Part shown: positions 9,223-21,500 of the stretch, piece by piece
How the letters are laid out: every line of letters begins with the position of its first letter
How positions within the stretch are numbered: position 1 is the first letter of the stretch
NCBI GenBank assembly: GCA_001936135.1
Contig: CP012810.1
Location: 1,488,001-1,552,000 of the forward strand
DNA: 64,000 bases
DNA from: Saccharomycopsis fibuligera x Saccharomycopsis cf. fibuligera
Lineage: Eukaryota; Ascomycota; Saccharomycetes; Ascoideales; Saccharomycopsidaceae
Direction of reading: 5' to 3'
The notes under the pieces: generated by a model
Database searches by the model: none
Told to the model about the DNA's origin: nothing
The model's input: the letters and a program-made list of their open reading frames with translations, nothing else
Made by a program: the position numbers and the translations under genes

Positions 9223-11019
9223 CTTCTCCACGAGAACCCTATAAGCTTAGCTTTTTTAAAGTTGCTTCTAGAACCGAATAGTGCTAAAAAATTGAAAGAC
9301 AAGTTATTCGAGATGATGTGCTGTACTAGAGTTTTGGCAGTTTTGCTTATTGCTTATTCCTGCCTCGATTTATTCTGATTTTTACCCGCTATACTTATGA
9401 GTGAGGAAGACCGAGAAAATTTTCGCCATGTATTTCTATGGGCCATTTTAGATGGCTATCAGATTCCCAGATAAACACAATCAGGGAGTCATTGAGATAA
9501 TTCTTACTCCCATAGAATTACAGAACACTTCCGAAATCCAACTTCAACGTGACTAGGAGTTTATTTATTGTTTCAGCTTGTTTACTCGGCCAGCCTGCCT
9601 CTGCCCCTAACTTGTAAGTCAACTCCTTGGTAACGGAGATAAAGCACCACGGAGGAGACATTTAGGAGATTTTTCAATTTGCATTGCTTATCTGTCTTTC
9701 ACTCGCTGTTTGCATCACAGTTGTCGCATCGTTGTATGCTAAAGTCAACAAAGGAAGCCCAAATGTGTACGTTATTAGTCTATTGTTCAACTACTATAAT
9801 AAGCGAGTCTGTCAGGCTCCTGTGGCTGATGTCACTATACCATATGCTGTATGCTTATGTGCAGCTATAAGGTCACCAGCCACAAAAATGTAGTACTGCA
9901 GTTGTGCTGTGTCTAAACGCAAAATGGCGCAGCCATCGGTATCCAATGACAGTGTTCATAGAGGCACGGGACTGCAGAAAACATAACTCTTAACCCCAAC
10001 TTGTTGGAGTTTCGCTGCTTTTAGCAAGCAACCGGCCATTCTTGTACGCAAGCCATCCACATGGAGATATTCAGTATGCTTATAGTATTCTTAGTATACT
10101 ATAGTATTTTATAGCGCTCTACAGTGCACGAGAAAGCAAGCCATCGCAATCAAGCTTATTTTAGTTTTTGGCTACTTCTAAGGTATACTAGTATTTTTTT
10201 TCCAGTCGAAAGCCCTACGCCTTGCTAATGTTACTAGTGATAATTTCACGTAAAATTGGCCTAGAGCATAGCCAACTGATATCTATAGGGAAGAGATAAC
10301 AGGGCCTATGGAAGCTCTGTTCCTGGTTTTTGACTCAAAAGGGGAATTGTTAGTGTCATTAAGGTCACAATGATTGATTCCTCGAAGATGGCAATCAATT
10401 ATATCGATCCTCGGTCGGGGAAAGTATCAAGCAGTGCATGTATGTATGTCTTATCCTAGCTAGGGGCTGCTTGAGCAGCTTGACAGCGCAGCTAAAGACC
10501 CTCGAGAATCCCACTAAAACAAGGCTCACACACTAGTGCCTTCGATATCCACTATCTCACTAAGACTCAAAATTACCTTCTCTACTGACATACAAAATAG
10601 TGTGTACCCCCATCGAATTGCGAACTTAACAAAGTGCTAAAATATGCTTTTGATATTCAGTTTTATTGGACTACTGCAGCTTAGCGCAAACTAATATCGA
10701 GTGTTCTGGTTCGCAGTTGGACAGTTGATGAGACGATATGCTTCTCCAAAACATCGTTTCCACCACAATTTTTTTTGTCTTCTCTGTATATTTCTGTGCT
10801 CTAAACAATTTGTATGAGCACCTTGATATCGTATTTTTTAACAGTAACCCATGACATAGCTTCCCTGTACCTTGAAAACTACTTCCAACACTTACGATGC
10901 TCTATGTGAATACGTTATTTTCCTTTTTACTTCAACACTTTGTATGTTCACTAAAGCGGGGCTTGGTGTACAACATGGTTCGCGCACACATGCATCGGCA
11001 GTCAAAAAGGTTTTTTTTT

Positions 11020-11021
<2 letters not shown>

Positions 11022-11050
<29 letters not shown>
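11022..11050. repeat. Poly(T) tract
   Basis: An uninterrupted 29-bp T-run on the plus strand, preceded by a shorter T-run after two A residues. It is one of four long homopolymers in the gene desert. Confidence 0.9.
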
Positions 11051-11052
<2 letters not shown>

Positions 11053-11613
11053 CCATTTATACTCTCCTGACACCTTACCAAATTCAGCCAATAATATCCA
11101 TAAATAGATCTACTTGAAGCATCGCTCACAGCTCCAAGACCTGTGTGTCGACCTGATCTAGGGCCGGTTGATGATACTTACCCGATTACCCGATAAATAC
11201 AGTTAGCAGCACATGTACATGCACCAACTCTTGTAAAAGACTCGCCACTGGGGTATCATGTTGATTTTTTGATTGTACGTTCTTAATGTTCCCTGCTCCT
11301 CGTGGTAGCTGCGTTGCACACTTCAACCCACCTGTCTGTCTGGCACAGACCTGCGGTCTTGATGCCAATTTGGATCCAACATCTGGAAATTTTTCCAGAA
11401 CAACAAGAAAGCATAACCAAAATATCAACATTTGAAAAGTATGAAACAATAACCAACGTAAAATAACTATCCTGCCAACCTTTTTAAAAAGCTTGGCCCA
11501 AAAAAAATGGTACATCATTTATTTGTTCATTGGTAAATAACAAATATCTAGAGAACATTTTATGTGGCGTTTGGTTTGCTTCTAGAAACTTCGTACTTTT
11601 CTTTTTTTTTTGA

Positions 11614-11614
<1 letters not shown>

Positions 11615-11659
<45 letters not shown>
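11615..11659. repeat. (AAT)n microsatellite
   Basis: About 15 perfect copies of the trinucleotide in the middle of the gene desert. Its purity predicts length variation between strains. Confidence 0.9.
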
Positions 11660-11841
11660 GTACTACTTAATTGTCACATTTTAGACAATTTTTCTATGCG
11701 CAATCAATATTGATCTACCAAAAAAAAAAAAAAAAACGGTTCTCCAATTTCAAATCAAATCACCTTATTCAACTTCCGCTCTCTGCATTGATCATTGATT
11801 GCTGATATTATAGCTCCGACCGACAGCAGTGCCCTATTATG

Positions 11842-11852
11842 TTTTATATCCG
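11842..11852 (+). repeat. TTTTATATCCG motif, copy 2
   Basis: Second identical 11-mer in the gene desert, in the same orientation as the copies at 9212 and 12318. Confidence 0.5.
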
Positions 11853-12229
11853 GAGATTTCCATACACCTGCGCGGTTGCCCTTCAATACCTAATTCCTTT
11901 CGGAAATAATGCATTGTAATGTAATGCTAGGTTGAGCTAATATCCAGTGTTGGAAAGTTGCCCTCTTTGCTCCTCTTTTCTTTTACGTAAGTTTTCAACT
12001 ACAGCACAATTTAGATTGAATGTTGCGTCTTATGCAGAACAGTTGATGTAACCGAATTTTTTTTTGCATATGGAATATCTGCAGCATCGGCTAAGTTGTG
12101 TTTTCTACGCATTTGATTTAAAGGTTCCCATATGGTCATGTTCTGAAGATTTCCTAATATCCGCGGATATGAAGATATTCTCTATTGGTCATAGATTGAG
12201 GCCATTATGTGCTTACAAAAGAAAATTCG

Positions 12230-12258
12230 TAGTCGTTGGTAGTCGTTGGTAGTCGTTG
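12230..12258. repeat. Tandem AGTCGTTGGT repeat
   Basis: Two perfect copies and one partial copy of a ten-base unit. It lies about 60 bp left of the third TTTTATATCCG copy. Confidence 0.85.
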
Positions 12259-12317
12259 AATTCTCGATATTTTGACTTTTGAGCCAATCCCAGAGGACAC
12301 TAATGTGATCCTAAGCA

Positions 12318-12328
12318 TTTTATATCCG
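12318..12328 (+). repeat. TTTTATATCCG motif, copy 3
   Basis: Third identical 11-mer in the gene desert, in the same orientation as the copies at 9212 and 11842. Confidence 0.5.
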
Positions 12329-15300
12329 ACACCTTTAAAAATTTTTAAAAAACGACAAAAATAGCCATTTGGTCCGACAAAATCGCACGAGCTCTTATTT
12401 GACACCTTTTATCAGAATCATGATCGCAATAATAATTCTAACTCTACTTAATGCACCCTGGGCTTTCTCGACCTTAGAGTATATATTCAAATGCAACGGA
12501 AATCTTTGGTACAAGTTTATCGAGTAATCTAGCTTTTAAGCGTCTCTACATCCATATAAATTTGCTGTGTATTCGCCGGTTTGAGCCTACCTCCGGCGCC
12601 ATATGACTTATAAGTATAATCTTGGAAGGCACGCACTATAGGCAAAAGAGAGTTTTAATTTATATTCGGCACTTAAAAATTAAGGGGCCGGCTGTATTGA
12701 GACGGACTTTCAATGTCAAAGGGAAATTATATCATTTTGGGTGCATGTTAGTAATTATATCATGGTAAAGGGCAAACTTAGTTTAATGTCAATCGCAAAC
12801 CGCAAATTTCCGGTATCAGCCGTTCGCGCTGTCGTATTTGCACGTTACTCGTGGCAGACGTTATTTTCCTTGATGTTGAACATTCAGCCAAACCATACAC
12901 CCGTACAACTATTGCAACTGTATTACACCAAATCGCCGTGGCTTTAGAGAAATGTGAATTAGTACAACCGCTTTTTTATTTTTAGATTACCAAGCTACCA
13001 CTATAACCCACACAATTTGACAAAGCATTTCGATCAGCACAAATAGTGTAGGCAAAAACCTGCAAGAAAGCCTATAATATCTGCTATTTTGAATATTTTG
13101 ACAGTAATGTGTGCTCTTGCTATAGCGCCGTAAAGTCTGTGTCCTCTCGCTTATAAGACGAGTTGCAGATTTCCTTTTAGTCGCGTAAAAATTGAAATAT
13201 TCTCCTCTTCTAATGCATGCTAAAATGTTAATATTTCATGACCCAAAGCACAAGTAAACCGAAGATTAAAATTATAATTTTAATAGGTCCAAGTGCCTCC
13301 CCCTCTTTTCCCAAAAGTTTGTAAAGACTGTTCTTTTCTTGCTTGTTTTTAATAAAATTTACACACTTTTTACTTTCAACAGCCGGGGTCTGAATATCTT
13401 GCATAAGCGACGATTTGTCTTTCTTTTTTTTTCTTTTTCGCTCATCTGTCAGTATTCACCTCAGACAGCACTCGGGAATACCAATACTTCAAGTAATTCA
13501 AAAAAAAAAAAAAAAAAAGTTTATTCAAACATGCAAATGATTCTCTGAGAGCTTCTGTGCGAACACATCTACCCACAAAGAACTCAAATTTCTTTATTAA
13601 GGATGCACTTAGCTTTTACCAATAAGATTTACAGTCGAGTATACTTGCCCAAAATTCTCAAATATTTCTTTTTTGATTGTAGCAATAATTTCCAAATCGT
13701 TCGGAAGTTACTTTAATGATAATTTCCCAATTAGAGCGCAAATGAAGTAGTATATCTGCAGGGCGGCTAAACTTCGCTATCTCCCCGCGAAGATTATTCC
13801 TATTTTGGAATATTTATTTGTGAACGTCAAGGGACATATTTCTAACACCTGTTTGAACCTCTAATATTAACGGGCTTCTTTGACTTACAACTTAATTAAA
13901 ATAACGTAAAGACTTGCGGTTGGTTCTTAATTTTCATTTCATATTGATCGGGTGTTCCAGCACGATATACAAAAAATAGTCGACTTTTTTTGGGGCGCAT
14001 TTTATGCATTTATGATCTAGCCCCATCCATCTATCCATTCGGACATACAATACAAACTAGCCGATTACTTTGATCCATTTTGTAGTACCGCGACCTTGTC
14101 CTGTCACTGAAACTATGGATTTGTGGATAAAGTTGGCTTTCAGGGTTAGGTCAAATACTTCTGTACAAGGGCATTAGTCTCCAAACGGTAAATACTTATG
14201 AGAACCTAGACCGCGGTACGCCGGCGCATGTTGATCGTGCATTTGACGTATGCAGGTATAGAGATAAGAGATGAGTATGCTAATTTGGCAGATGTGCTAA
14301 TTTATGTTGATGTTAGTCAATCAAGAACAAATTATTAATCATGCCAATTTGAGGATTCGATAAATGAAAATGATCCTACAAAGCCAGTAGTAACAGGAAA
14401 AAAAAAATTATTTCAGAAAAACTAGTCTCAAAAAACTGGTTCTACGACATATAAGTTGCCTTTCCTATTTCCCACAGTAAACCAATCGTTTTTTTTTTTT
14501 TTTTTACTAAAGATTGATATTCCTGCAGCAAACCTGCCTCAAAAATAAAAATATAGGTTCCTATCTGTAAAAAAGCTGACCTTGTGCCTGGCCAGTCAAG
14601 TGATTGTTTGTTTCAAACCCGACACAGATAGGCTTTTGATCAAAATACGTCCTATTACTTACATTTGCTTTTACTCAAAAAAGAAGGTTGGATTTACTAA
14701 AACATATTTACGGACTAAAAATAAAGGTGGAAAAAAAGGCTTCTTTCCTTGTGAGTACCTGTGGAAAGTTTAGAACAAGCTTATTGTAAAAAAAAAAAGA
14801 AAACTCTGGCCAATTATAAGCTACAACAGCCGATATACTATATTTGTTCATGAAGAACGTTCAACATGCAAGTTTTTTTAACCTATTTGGCAGTTTTGAT
14901 TGCCATATCTTTCTTTCTATTTTCTTTTTTTCTTTTTTTTTATATACTCTGCTCACTAAACAGTAAAGAGACTGGCTAGCTTGATCGCCATTTTAGGCTA
15001 TTACTGAGAAAAGTTTCACATATCTTGCTGAAGGCGTGATAAAACCTGTTGGAGAAAACCCATTACTGCCTCCTTCCACATCCAACTCAGGCTCTTTTAC
15101 TTAAAAACCCAATCTAGAACCCCTAAATTGTACTTTGTAAGACCAAGGTCATATTTCTGCAAACTGCACTCGTCTGTATTTCTACGTTCAGTACTGTAAA
15201 GCAGCGTGGATAAGAAATATCATATGACTTTCGCAAGAAACAAGCTTCGCGCTGTCAAACTATACGATACTTACTATTGCATAACATAATATAGTAACTT

Positions 15301-15484
15301 TAATAAGTTTAATACAATTAATAAAAACCAACCTTCTTCAACTTTCAATTGGAGGTTTTAATAACGAGGCTCAAAGAAAAAAGTTTCGATGCTTGAATAT
15401 ACTCAATTTTTACCTCTCACCCAAACTAAAAATTTACCAAACTTCTTTTTTTTCTATAGTACTAATTTGTAGCTGCAGTGGTAG

Positions 15485-15496
15485 GCACCATGGTGC
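15485..15496. repeat. 12-bp perfect palindrome in a GC-rich patch
   Basis: GCACCATGGTGC is fully self-complementary. It lies at the left of a GC-rich patch (about 15480-15535) that also contains GGCGGCCC. This patch is unusual within an otherwise AT-rich gene desert. Confidence 0.7.
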
Positions 15497-16034
15497 ACGG
15501 ACGGGAAGGCGGCCCAGCCCGCAGCCCTAGGCACACTATAGATTTATATCCTATATAGCGGACCAGTGTATTGTACTATAGAGCCATAACTGCGACTTTC
15601 TTTCTTGGCCCACAGCATGTATGATAAGAAAGTTTTACCTCATTTCAAATTCCCAAATCTCGACTTCTTGAAAGGATCCAATTCTGGTAAAAATTTCCTA
15701 TGCATAGTGGCTGCTTAACTTGCCAGATCGATGCTCTTTCATGGATGCAAGACAATAAGTGGCGCCTTGAAGAGTGCAAACTCGCCAAGCAAGAACTTGA
15801 AATAGGTGTGCTTACTTTAACATTTTCAATAGAACATTTTTTTTTCCATTTTTTAACGTAATACCAATTACTGTATTGTTACTCTGGGAAGAGAGGTTTT
15901 TCCTCGGTAAATGTTGCTAATGTTTGGCAGAACGGTTTGCCAATTTGGTATCTAGGCTAACGAGTCGAAGACGTGGACATTTTTCCGCAGACTGGTGTAC
16001 ATTACTGAAAAATTATTCAAAACAGATAGACCTT

Positions 16035-16036
<2 letters not shown>

Positions 16037-16073
<37 letters not shown>
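16037..16073. repeat. Poly(T) tract
   Basis: A T-run of about 37 bp on the plus strand, the longest homopolymer I noticed in the window. It lies about 860 bp upstream of the PQ-loop gene. Confidence 0.9.
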
Positions 16074-16076
<3 letters not shown>

Positions 16077-16931
16077 TTGATAATAATTTCTTTGCCTTTT
16101 GGCTTTCTAGCTATCACGGCAGTCAAGATGGTTTATGGGAGATAGTCAAGGCGCATTGCTTGTTCTAATGAAATTATCTAAACAATTCGTTTCAATTTTA
16201 TTTTTTGTTATTGGAAGAGTTTAGATTGTGTCTTCAACTTTTGCATCCCGTTGGGCTGCCGGGTTTTATGAAATTATTTGCAGCTACTGTTGCTACAATC
16301 CCAATTTTTGACAATTCTTCAAGGTTATGCTTACATCTTTATATCAGATTATGTTCTTTGTCGTGCTGTACCAGATAAGTGGGTGAGGCCAAATCAGTGG
16401 GTATAACACCGGAAGACGTAGTCCGCCAATGTGGAGCTGCCAAGATGCCCAGCATTCACTAATCCAAGCAAAAGCAGCGCTTAACGGACCTGAAAAACTT
16501 GTCATGCATTTTTTTTCCCTTATCATCTTTCACTGAGAGCAATTAATTACCGATGGGATTGCGATAAACGCATTGCCATTACGTGTGCACCTACCCTTGC
16601 TCAGTTGGAATTGACTAGTACTATCAGTTTATGCGGTAGGCCCTGCCTGTTTCTGAAGAGACCGGGATCTGCCGTTTTAAAGATTTTCCCACGCAAAATT
16701 ATGATATTACCTTCCGCGCCAGCAGTGATTGGCTATTGATAAAGCATTTTCCCGCGCAATTCTGCCAACTGGGCGGGGGCTCGCAACGAGAAAACACCTC
16801 GGGGCTGCAAAGATAGTAAGCAGCAGATCGTATATATACACAAGAGAATACTGGTCCTGTGAAGGATTGTTCATAAAGCTCTACATTGGTCTCTTCTTAC
16901 CACACTCTCTTGACCCAAATATTCAGCAGAT

Positions 16932-17858
16932 ATGGGCGACTCCAACAGCGTTGCTGCAAATGTGTTGGGCACCATTGGTACCGTGCTTTGGTGTGTCCAG
17001 TTGATCCCGCAAATTATTCACAACTATCGCCATAAGAACTGCGAAGGGTTCCCACCAATCATGATGCTTTTATGGGTGGCCTGTGGTATTCCCTTTGGTA
17101 TATACTTTATATCCACAGATGCTTCCATCCCGGTGCAGGTACAGCCTGAGGTATTTTTCATCTTTAGCTCCATCTCTTGGGCTCAGTGTCTTTATTATCC
17201 TCCGGTGAAGTTACCCAAGCGCAAGATTGCATTGCAAGTGGGGCTGATGTACGCATTGGCTATTGGATTGCAAGGTGGACTTATTCCGTATTTCAAGAAA
17301 AATTACAAAGATGACCCTGGAAATTGGCGGATATTGATCTTTGGCATTTTAGCGTCTATTTTGCTAGCATTGGGGTTACTCCCACCATATTTTGAATTAT
17401 TTAAAAGACAAGGACGTGTGGTGGGGATAAACTTTGTCTTTCTTGCCGTTGACTGTTCAGGAGCATTATTTTCTATGTTCAGTGTTATTTTCGGTAATAT
17501 GGACATCATGGGTATTGTGCTATACACAATTTGTGCTGCGTTGGAGATTGGGATCTTCACTAGCCATTTGATATGGTGTATGCGTTTCAAGTGGTTTGGT
17601 AACGCTGTAAAAAATAAGCTGATGTTTGAGCAGGAAGACAGTGACGAAAAGACAATTCAGAATGAAAACGTGCCGCAGTTGGATGGGCATGAAGCCAATG
17701 TTGTTGAGCCACTGCCCGTCGTGGAGAATTTGAATGGCTTAGAGCAATCACCAATAAATGGAAAGGAAAATTCAAAGGATAATAATACTCCAAATAGCAC
17801 TAGCATTATTGAAAGGACTAAGAAAATCAGTGATATAAGCAGCAACGACATGATCTAA
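16932..17858 (+). CDS. PQ-loop membrane protein, YDR090C-like
   Basis: A 308-residue membrane protein with the PQ-loop fold, the seven-helix architecture shared by vacuolar and lysosomal amino-acid exporters such as Ypq1-3 and cystinosin. The first PQ motif is WCVQLIPQIIHNYRHKN (about 17-33). The second is LLPPYFELFKRQGR (about 142-155), with Pro-Pro replacing Pro-Gln. Hydrophobic segments lie near 8-25, 38-56, 71-88, 100-118, 131-148, 160-180 and 188-210. The last 80 residues are hydrophilic and Asn/Glu-rich, probably cytosolic. The pattern fits the uncharacterised S. cerevisiae protein YDR090C better than Ypq1-3. Substrate and membrane are unknown. The ATG at 16932 places the first helix at the N-terminus. 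It is the first gene to the right of the gene desert and is transcribed away from it. Confidence 0.8.
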   Translation: MGDSNSVAANVLGTIGTVLWCVQLIPQIIHNYRHKNCEGFPPIMMLLWVACGIPFGIYFISTDASIPVQVQPEVFFIFSSISWAQCLYYPPVKLPKRKIALQVGLMYALAIGLQGGLIPYFKKNYKDDPGNWRILIFGILASILLALGLLPPYFELFKRQGRVVGINFVFLAVDCSGALFSMFSVIFGNMDIMGIVLYTICAALEIGIFTSHLIWCMRFKWFGNAVKNKLMFEQEDSDEKTIQNENVPQLDGHEANVVEPLPVVENLNGLEQSPINGKENSKDNNTPNSTSIIERTKKISDISSNDMI

Positions 17859-18574
17859 AATTAGTGCTGATAAATCCTTTTTTTTTTCTTTTTTTTTTTT
17901 TTTTTTTGCATTTATTATTACTTCTACATCGTGTTTTTTTATGTTGTCTTTAATAATTGTTTTGTTCTTATCTTTGTTCCAAACTCGTTTATCCTTGTTC
18001 AATGTTTAATGTTTATTTTCATTTTTATTTTTTATTAACAGCTTGATTTGATTCACAGTCTCTTGATGTTAAACATACATGTCATATTTTGTATAGCCAT
18101 ACTTCCACTCATACTTTCACTCGCGCTTCTCATTTTTATAGAAATAGACGCCACATCGTTGGTATTTTGGCTGGCTTGCTTTTAACAAGCAAGGCCACAT
18201 TGACGCTGCAAAACATTGCACTTAATCATGTTGAAAATTGGCCGCTTTTTTGTCTGCTGAAGGCCTTTTATTAATGACGAAACAGTACCTGTAGACAGAT
18301 AGATCATACCACTCTGGACCACCAATAGTATAATAACACCAACTTTTTACTCCGCGCTCATATATTTAAATTCTCTGTGCACTACTAACTAACAATCAAT
18401 TCCCGTGGACCGGAGGACGTCACTCAAAACTTGGGTGCCTTCGGGAAAAATAGGCAAAACAAAAACAAACGCTGCCGAAATATCCAAACTTATATCCACG
18501 CTCATTCACACAACGACAGGATATTTGCCCTCAATGCCTCATCATTCAACGGCACATATTAACCCAATACCTTC
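17859..18574. other. Spacer between the PQ-loop gene and DDL1
   Basis: These 716 bp contain the 3' end of the PQ-loop gene, with T-runs at 17878-17908, and then the promoter of the DDHD gene. A TACTAAC sequence occurs at 18383-18389, but I found no matching 5' splice site upstream, so I do not call an intron. No other feature was recognised. Confidence 0.5.
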
Positions 18575-21500
18575 ATGATCCAACAATACTATTTCTCTTC
18601 GGTGCGAAACCGCACCACCATCGTGATCCAGTTCAAAAGACTCACCCATTACGACAATTCTCCATCGCCGCCCAAGGCAAAAGTATGGTGGTTTTACGCT
18701 ACCGAACCCGCCGTCTCCAAGACTCAAAAAGAACTTACTAAAGAATCCTTGCAAAAATTTCGTGGCAAAAAATGGTCTACTTTTTCTACTTATGACTCCC
18801 AACAACTTGAAAATGTATATCTGCACTTAGCTAAAGGTAAAAGCAACGTGCAGCTCCTTGGGGCCCTAAACAGTATCAATGACAAATTCGATAAACGGTT
18901 CCATAAGATGGTTGATCCAAAGGAAACGTCATTAAAAAGTTTTTATCGAGCTTATAAGAGAATCCAAGGCCAAGGACAGTCCCTTATTCCGCTAGACAAG
19001 GTGCCCGTGAATGAAGATAATTTGTTTGAGGCCGATGTGCAAAATTTCACCATGTCGTCAATATATTGGGACGGTCCGGTATATGGTATTAGACGAGGGT
19101 TGTGGTTTGATGATGAGAATGTACCATTGGATACTTCGGTTACAAACCAGATAGAAGATGGATATCAGTACTTGAAGCCTTGGATGTTTGAGAGAAGTGG
19201 TACCGCTCATTGCGAAACAGCAGCAACCGAAAATGAAAATGTTAAAGATGATAACAAAGTAAAAACAGCTCAATTGCAAAAGGCAAACGCAATGAAAAAG
19301 AAAGAGAAAGATTACTGGACTATTAACACATACTGTGCCAAGTATCCATCGAATCCGGTCAAGAAAAATGTGTTCTTTGTTGATGCCAATCATGCATACC
19401 TTGTGGACGATTTGGGCTCCTTGAATAAAGTAAAGCTTTTCCTATTGCAAAATTTACCCAAAGGTGCCGGAATAATTCCTGGGTTCAAATATATCAAGCG
19501 TGGCTTTGATGAGAGAAAGGCAAAACAAGAACGAGACAATCAAAGGGAGCAAGAAAAGGAAAAACAAGCAACTGTGATTGTTGGTAATGAGAAGAAAAAG
19601 TCCATGGCCAAAAAGATGGAAAAAGGTATATCTATTACTGGGTTGTTAACTAGGGAACTAGGCGGCCTCTTGTCACTAACAGATAGCGATAAGAAAACTA
19701 GTGAACTTATAGGTAAGCAGTTGGACAACGATTTCAATAATGGTTCTTCTGGCTCATCTGATTCGTCATCCACTACTTCAAATCAAAGAGATGTTGATCA
19801 TTTAGTGTTTTGTGTCCATGGAATAGGCCAGATCCTTGGAGCCAAGTATGAAAATATCAACTTTATACATACTGTCAACTTGTTGAGGAAGAACCTCAAG
19901 AGAAACTCTGAGGAAATTCTTGGTGATGCAAACAGTAAAATTCAAGTTATTCCTATAGTTTGGAGAAACTTGATAGATTTCAACATTGAAGACCAGCATC
20001 AAGACTTAGCTGAGAGTGCTAGAGATGCTAATAAAAAAACTGGTAATGGTGGCGACAACAAAGGTACGGATAAATCGATTTTACTCAAAGAGAACAAAAA
20101 TGCACTACCTTCATTAGGCGGTATCACAATTGATGAAATTCAGCCAATAAGAAATTTGATCAATAACACCTTACTTGATATCCTTCTATACTACGAAGCT
20201 TCATACAAGGACGAAATCCTCATGCGGGTTATTCAAGAAATAAATAAAGCCTTTCGCAAATTCCTTATCTACAATCCAAATTTTAATGGCAAAGTTAGCT
20301 TGATTGGTCATTCTTTGGGAAGCGCTATTTGCTTTGACATATTATCCCTTCAAAAATTTGCATTAAACTTCAAAATTAATGACGAAAATTCCAATAACAA
20401 AGATAGTATCAAGTATTACGATCAAAAATTGAACAATGTGCTAAATGACAAACTTGTAAAATCTTCTCCTTTTTTCCAAAACCATACTCTCGAAGACTGC
20501 CAGCTTGATTTTAACGTGCATAATTATTTTGCCATTGGTTCGCCATTTGGCCTATTTCATCTTTTGAAAAAGAAACAGCTCAAGTCACGCAAATTGCTTT
20601 CGTTCATTCAAAATAAGAAACAGCTTGAAGAAATAGATCTAAGTAAAGTGGCACTACCTAGCTGCAATCGGTTCTATAACGTTTACGACTTATGTGATCC
20701 CGTGGCTTACAGAATCGAACCATTGATAAACAAGCACTATTCGGAAAAGAAGAGTGCCGTGATGAATTACAATGAGTTGCTTAAGCGAAACCCTAGCTTC
20801 TTCGATGCATTAAGCGGAGAAATTATCAATACCGGAAGAAACTATTTGAGCGAGTATACTGAAACGGGATTGAATATTATTAATAAGCAGTTTGAAAATT
20901 TAATTCGGTCTGGTAGATCAATTTTCGATGAAGAAGAGGCAAAGAAGAATGAGAAGCAGCCGCAGGATAAATCGGAGTCATCATCTGGCGCTGATGTGAA
21001 GGGTGCGATTGAACAGGTTGATGAAAGTGGAAAAAGGATTGAAGCTTTAAGTGAAATACAAGCAGAAGAAGGTGAACAAAAAGCTGAAAAAATGCCTAAT
21101 TCTACTGTTTCACGACCACTAAGTGCCCAAGGGTCTAATGATTTTGAACCAAAAGATAACAAAGTCGACGATGCTGAGAAATCAGGAACCCAAAAAAGAG
21201 ACACGTACTATAACGAAGAGCTCAACAATGTCGATTTTCATTACTTGGGGGGAGAAAACCCCAATGATCCCAATGCAGAGGAACTTGATTTCAACTACGA
21301 CGAAGTACTCAACGGCAAACCATCACATATGAAATATAATGATAACTTTTATCAAATAAAAGGCACAGATCAGCAAATTGAGCAAGATATCGATATGTTG
21401 AGCTGTAATGCTAATGGTCGTGTGGATTATTCAATTCCGCAAAGCATGTACGATGTGTTGCTTATCAATACTTTAAAGTCGCATGTTACGTATTTTGAAA

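Larger units (their letters stand above)
8398..16931. other. 8.5-kb gene desert, candidate regional centromere
   Basis: About 8.5 kb without any open frame that looks like a real gene; the longest is 110 codons (11186-11518, minus) with no recognisable sequence. No tRNA, LTR or transposase was recognised. The sequence is mostly complex rather than simple, and looks less AT-rich than ordinary spacers here. It includes an AAT microsatellite (11615-11659), a 10-bp tandem repeat (12230-12258), T- or A-runs at 11022-11050, 13500-13518, 14489-14505 and 16037-16073, three copies of TTTTATATCCG, and a 12-bp palindrome at 15485-15496. Both flanking genes point away from it, so each end must hold a promoter. 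Regional centromeres of CUG-clade yeasts are gene-free stretches of a few kilobases. Decayed genes or a long non-coding RNA are alternatives. Confidence 0.45.

Noticed and set aside
11186-11518. 110-codon minus-strand open frame in the gene desert
   Set aside because: No recognisable motif; hydrophobic start followed by unrelated sequence. This length is expected by chance in 8.5 kb.
11615-11659. The AAT array as part of a CRISPR-like or satellite array
   Set aside because: It is a simple trinucleotide microsatellite without spacers or higher-order units.
12747-12753. TACTAAC on the minus strand in the gene desert
   Set aside because: No donor and no flanking coding sequence; one heptamer is expected by chance in AT-rich DNA.
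13848-13862. Minus-strand GGTTCAAACAGG as a tRNA T-loop
   Set aside because: The flanking five-base stems do not pair and no A box was seen.
8398-16931. Remnants of LTR retrotransposons or other mobile elements in the desert
   Set aside because: I saw no reverse transcriptase, integrase or capsid-like stretch and no matching terminal repeats by eye. A database search could still find decayed pieces.
18383-18389. TACTAAC upstream of DDL1 suggesting a 5' UTR or upstream intron
   Set aside because: No GTATGT-like donor was found between the previous gene and this site, and the DDL1 frame already starts with a good targeting peptide.
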